Origin: PALSA-894 sp963828625 | GTDB lineage: Bacteria; Pseudomonadota; Alphaproteobacteria; Rhizobiales; Xanthobacteraceae | Length of the DNA: 64,000 bases | Assembly (NCBI GenBank): GCA_963828625.1 | Contig: CAWHEX010000011.1 | Location: forward strand, 310,001-374,000 | Direction: 5' to 3' | Shown: positions 63,523-64,000 of the stretch, piece after piece | How the letters are laid out: every line of letters starts with the position of its first letter | Numbering within the stretch: the first letter of the stretch is position 1 | Position numbers and translations under genes: made by a program | Notes under the pieces: model-generated | What the model was told of the DNA's origin: nothing | The model's database searches: none | What the model saw: the letters and a program-made list of their open reading frames with translations, nothing else

Positions 63523-64000
63523 ATGAATCTCGGCTTCTTCACCATGCCGATCCATCCGGTCGACAAGGACTGGCGCGTTTCGTTGCGCGAGGATCGCGAG
63601 GCGTTTATCCTCGCCGACGAGCTTGGCTACACCGAAGGATACGTCGGTGAGCATCACACCGACCGCGCCGAGAACATCACGTCGTCGATGATGTTCATCT
63701 GCACGCTGATCGAGGCGACCAAGCGCATCAAGCTTGGCACCGGCACGCTCAACATGCCGAACAATCATCCGGCCGCACTCGCCGCGAATGTTGCGATGCT
63801 CGACCACATGCTCGACGGCCGCTTCATCATGGGCATCTCGCCGGGCGGCCTGATGTCGGACGCCGAGGTATTCGGCAATCTCGACGCCGACCGCAACGCG
63901 ATGTTCCTCGAATGCATCAACCAGGTGCTGGAGATCTGGGCGAGCGATGCGCCCTACAACATCAAGGGCAAGTACTGGAACATCGTGCTCGAGAAGCAGC
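63523..64000 (+). CDS. Luciferase-like (LLM class) flavin monooxygenase, N-terminal part
   Basis: Reading runs off the window after 159 codons with no stop. It begins MNLGFFTMPIHPVDKDWRVS and contains YVGEHHTDRAENITSSMMFI, RIKLGTGTLNMPNNHPAAL and MLDHMLDGRFIMGISPGG, all signatures of bacterial luciferase-like monooxygenases. It would use FMNH2 or F420 with O2 on an unknown substrate. It follows the Gfo/Idh/MocA gene by 114 bases in the same direction. Confidence 0.88.
   Translation, partial: MNLGFFTMPIHPVDKDWRVSLREDREAFILADELGYTEGYVGEHHTDRAENITSSMMFICTLIEATKRIKLGTGTLNMPNNHPAALAANVAMLDHMLDGRFIMGISPGGLMSDAEVFGNLDADRNAMFLECINQVLEIWASDAPYNIKGKYWNIVLEKQ

Overview
The window is high-GC DNA (mid-60s percent by eye) packed with catabolic genes. 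Gene content and intergenic hairpin repeats (GGCCGGG..CCCGGCC and ATTCCCGC..GCGGGAAT types) suggest an alphaproteobacterium of the order Hyphomicrobiales, near Bradyrhizobium, Rhodopseudomonas or the Xanthobacteraceae. No rRNA, tRNA, CRISPR array, insertion sequence or phage gene was seen. The theme is growth on lignin-type aromatics, with disposal of the one-carbon units and oxalate that go with it.

Layout. Positions 1-3432 hold the end of a molybdopterin hydroxylase subunit, then a MarR regulator with an EmrAB-type efflux pump. Positions 3433-12935 (minus) hold a coupled run: four tandem MetE-catalytic-domain paralogues, an intradiol ring-cleavage dioxygenase, and an SDR, MaoC hydratase, acyl-CoA dehydrogenase and class III CoA-transferase. 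Positions 13088-15546 (plus) encode a LigM-type tetrahydrofolate-dependent O-demethylase and a homoprotocatechuate-type extradiol dioxygenase. Positions 15543-24895 (minus) look like one long operon: ligI, an amidohydrolase, ligA, ligB, ligC (protocatechuate 4,5-cleavage) and a branched-chain-type ABC importer. Positions 24968-30775 hold a DoxX protein, a PcaF-type thiolase, two PQQ-dependent sugar-dehydrogenase-like proteins, two c-type cytochromes and an orphan pqqA. Positions 30843-36914 encode a two-subunit formate dehydrogenase, its divergent LysR regulator and a SET-domain protein. Positions 37803-47869 (minus) hold fhs, a stand-alone 10-formyl-THF hydrolase-like protein, frc, oxc, a GntR regulator and a tctCBA transporter. 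Positions 48378-64000 hold a 3-hydroxybenzoate 4-hydroxylase-like flavoprotein, a second ABC importer and assorted oxidoreductases.

How the genes fit. Vanillate-type substrates (LigM) and 3-hydroxybenzoate (MobA-like) would both yield protocatechuate, which LigAB, LigC and LigI carry to 4-oxalomesaconate. Methyl groups loaded onto THF by LigM can leave as formate through Fhs or the hydrolase-like protein. Oxalate passes through Frc and Oxc to formyl-CoA and formate. Both formate streams end at the NAD-dependent formate dehydrogenase. MetF and FolD, needed to link 5-methyl-THF to 10-formyl-THF, are not in the window.

Quality warning. Thirteen genes are interrupted by single-base frameshifts. 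Fourteen of the fifteen events are +1 and the protein matches on both sides are intact, so I read them as sequence errors and give each gene its full repaired span.
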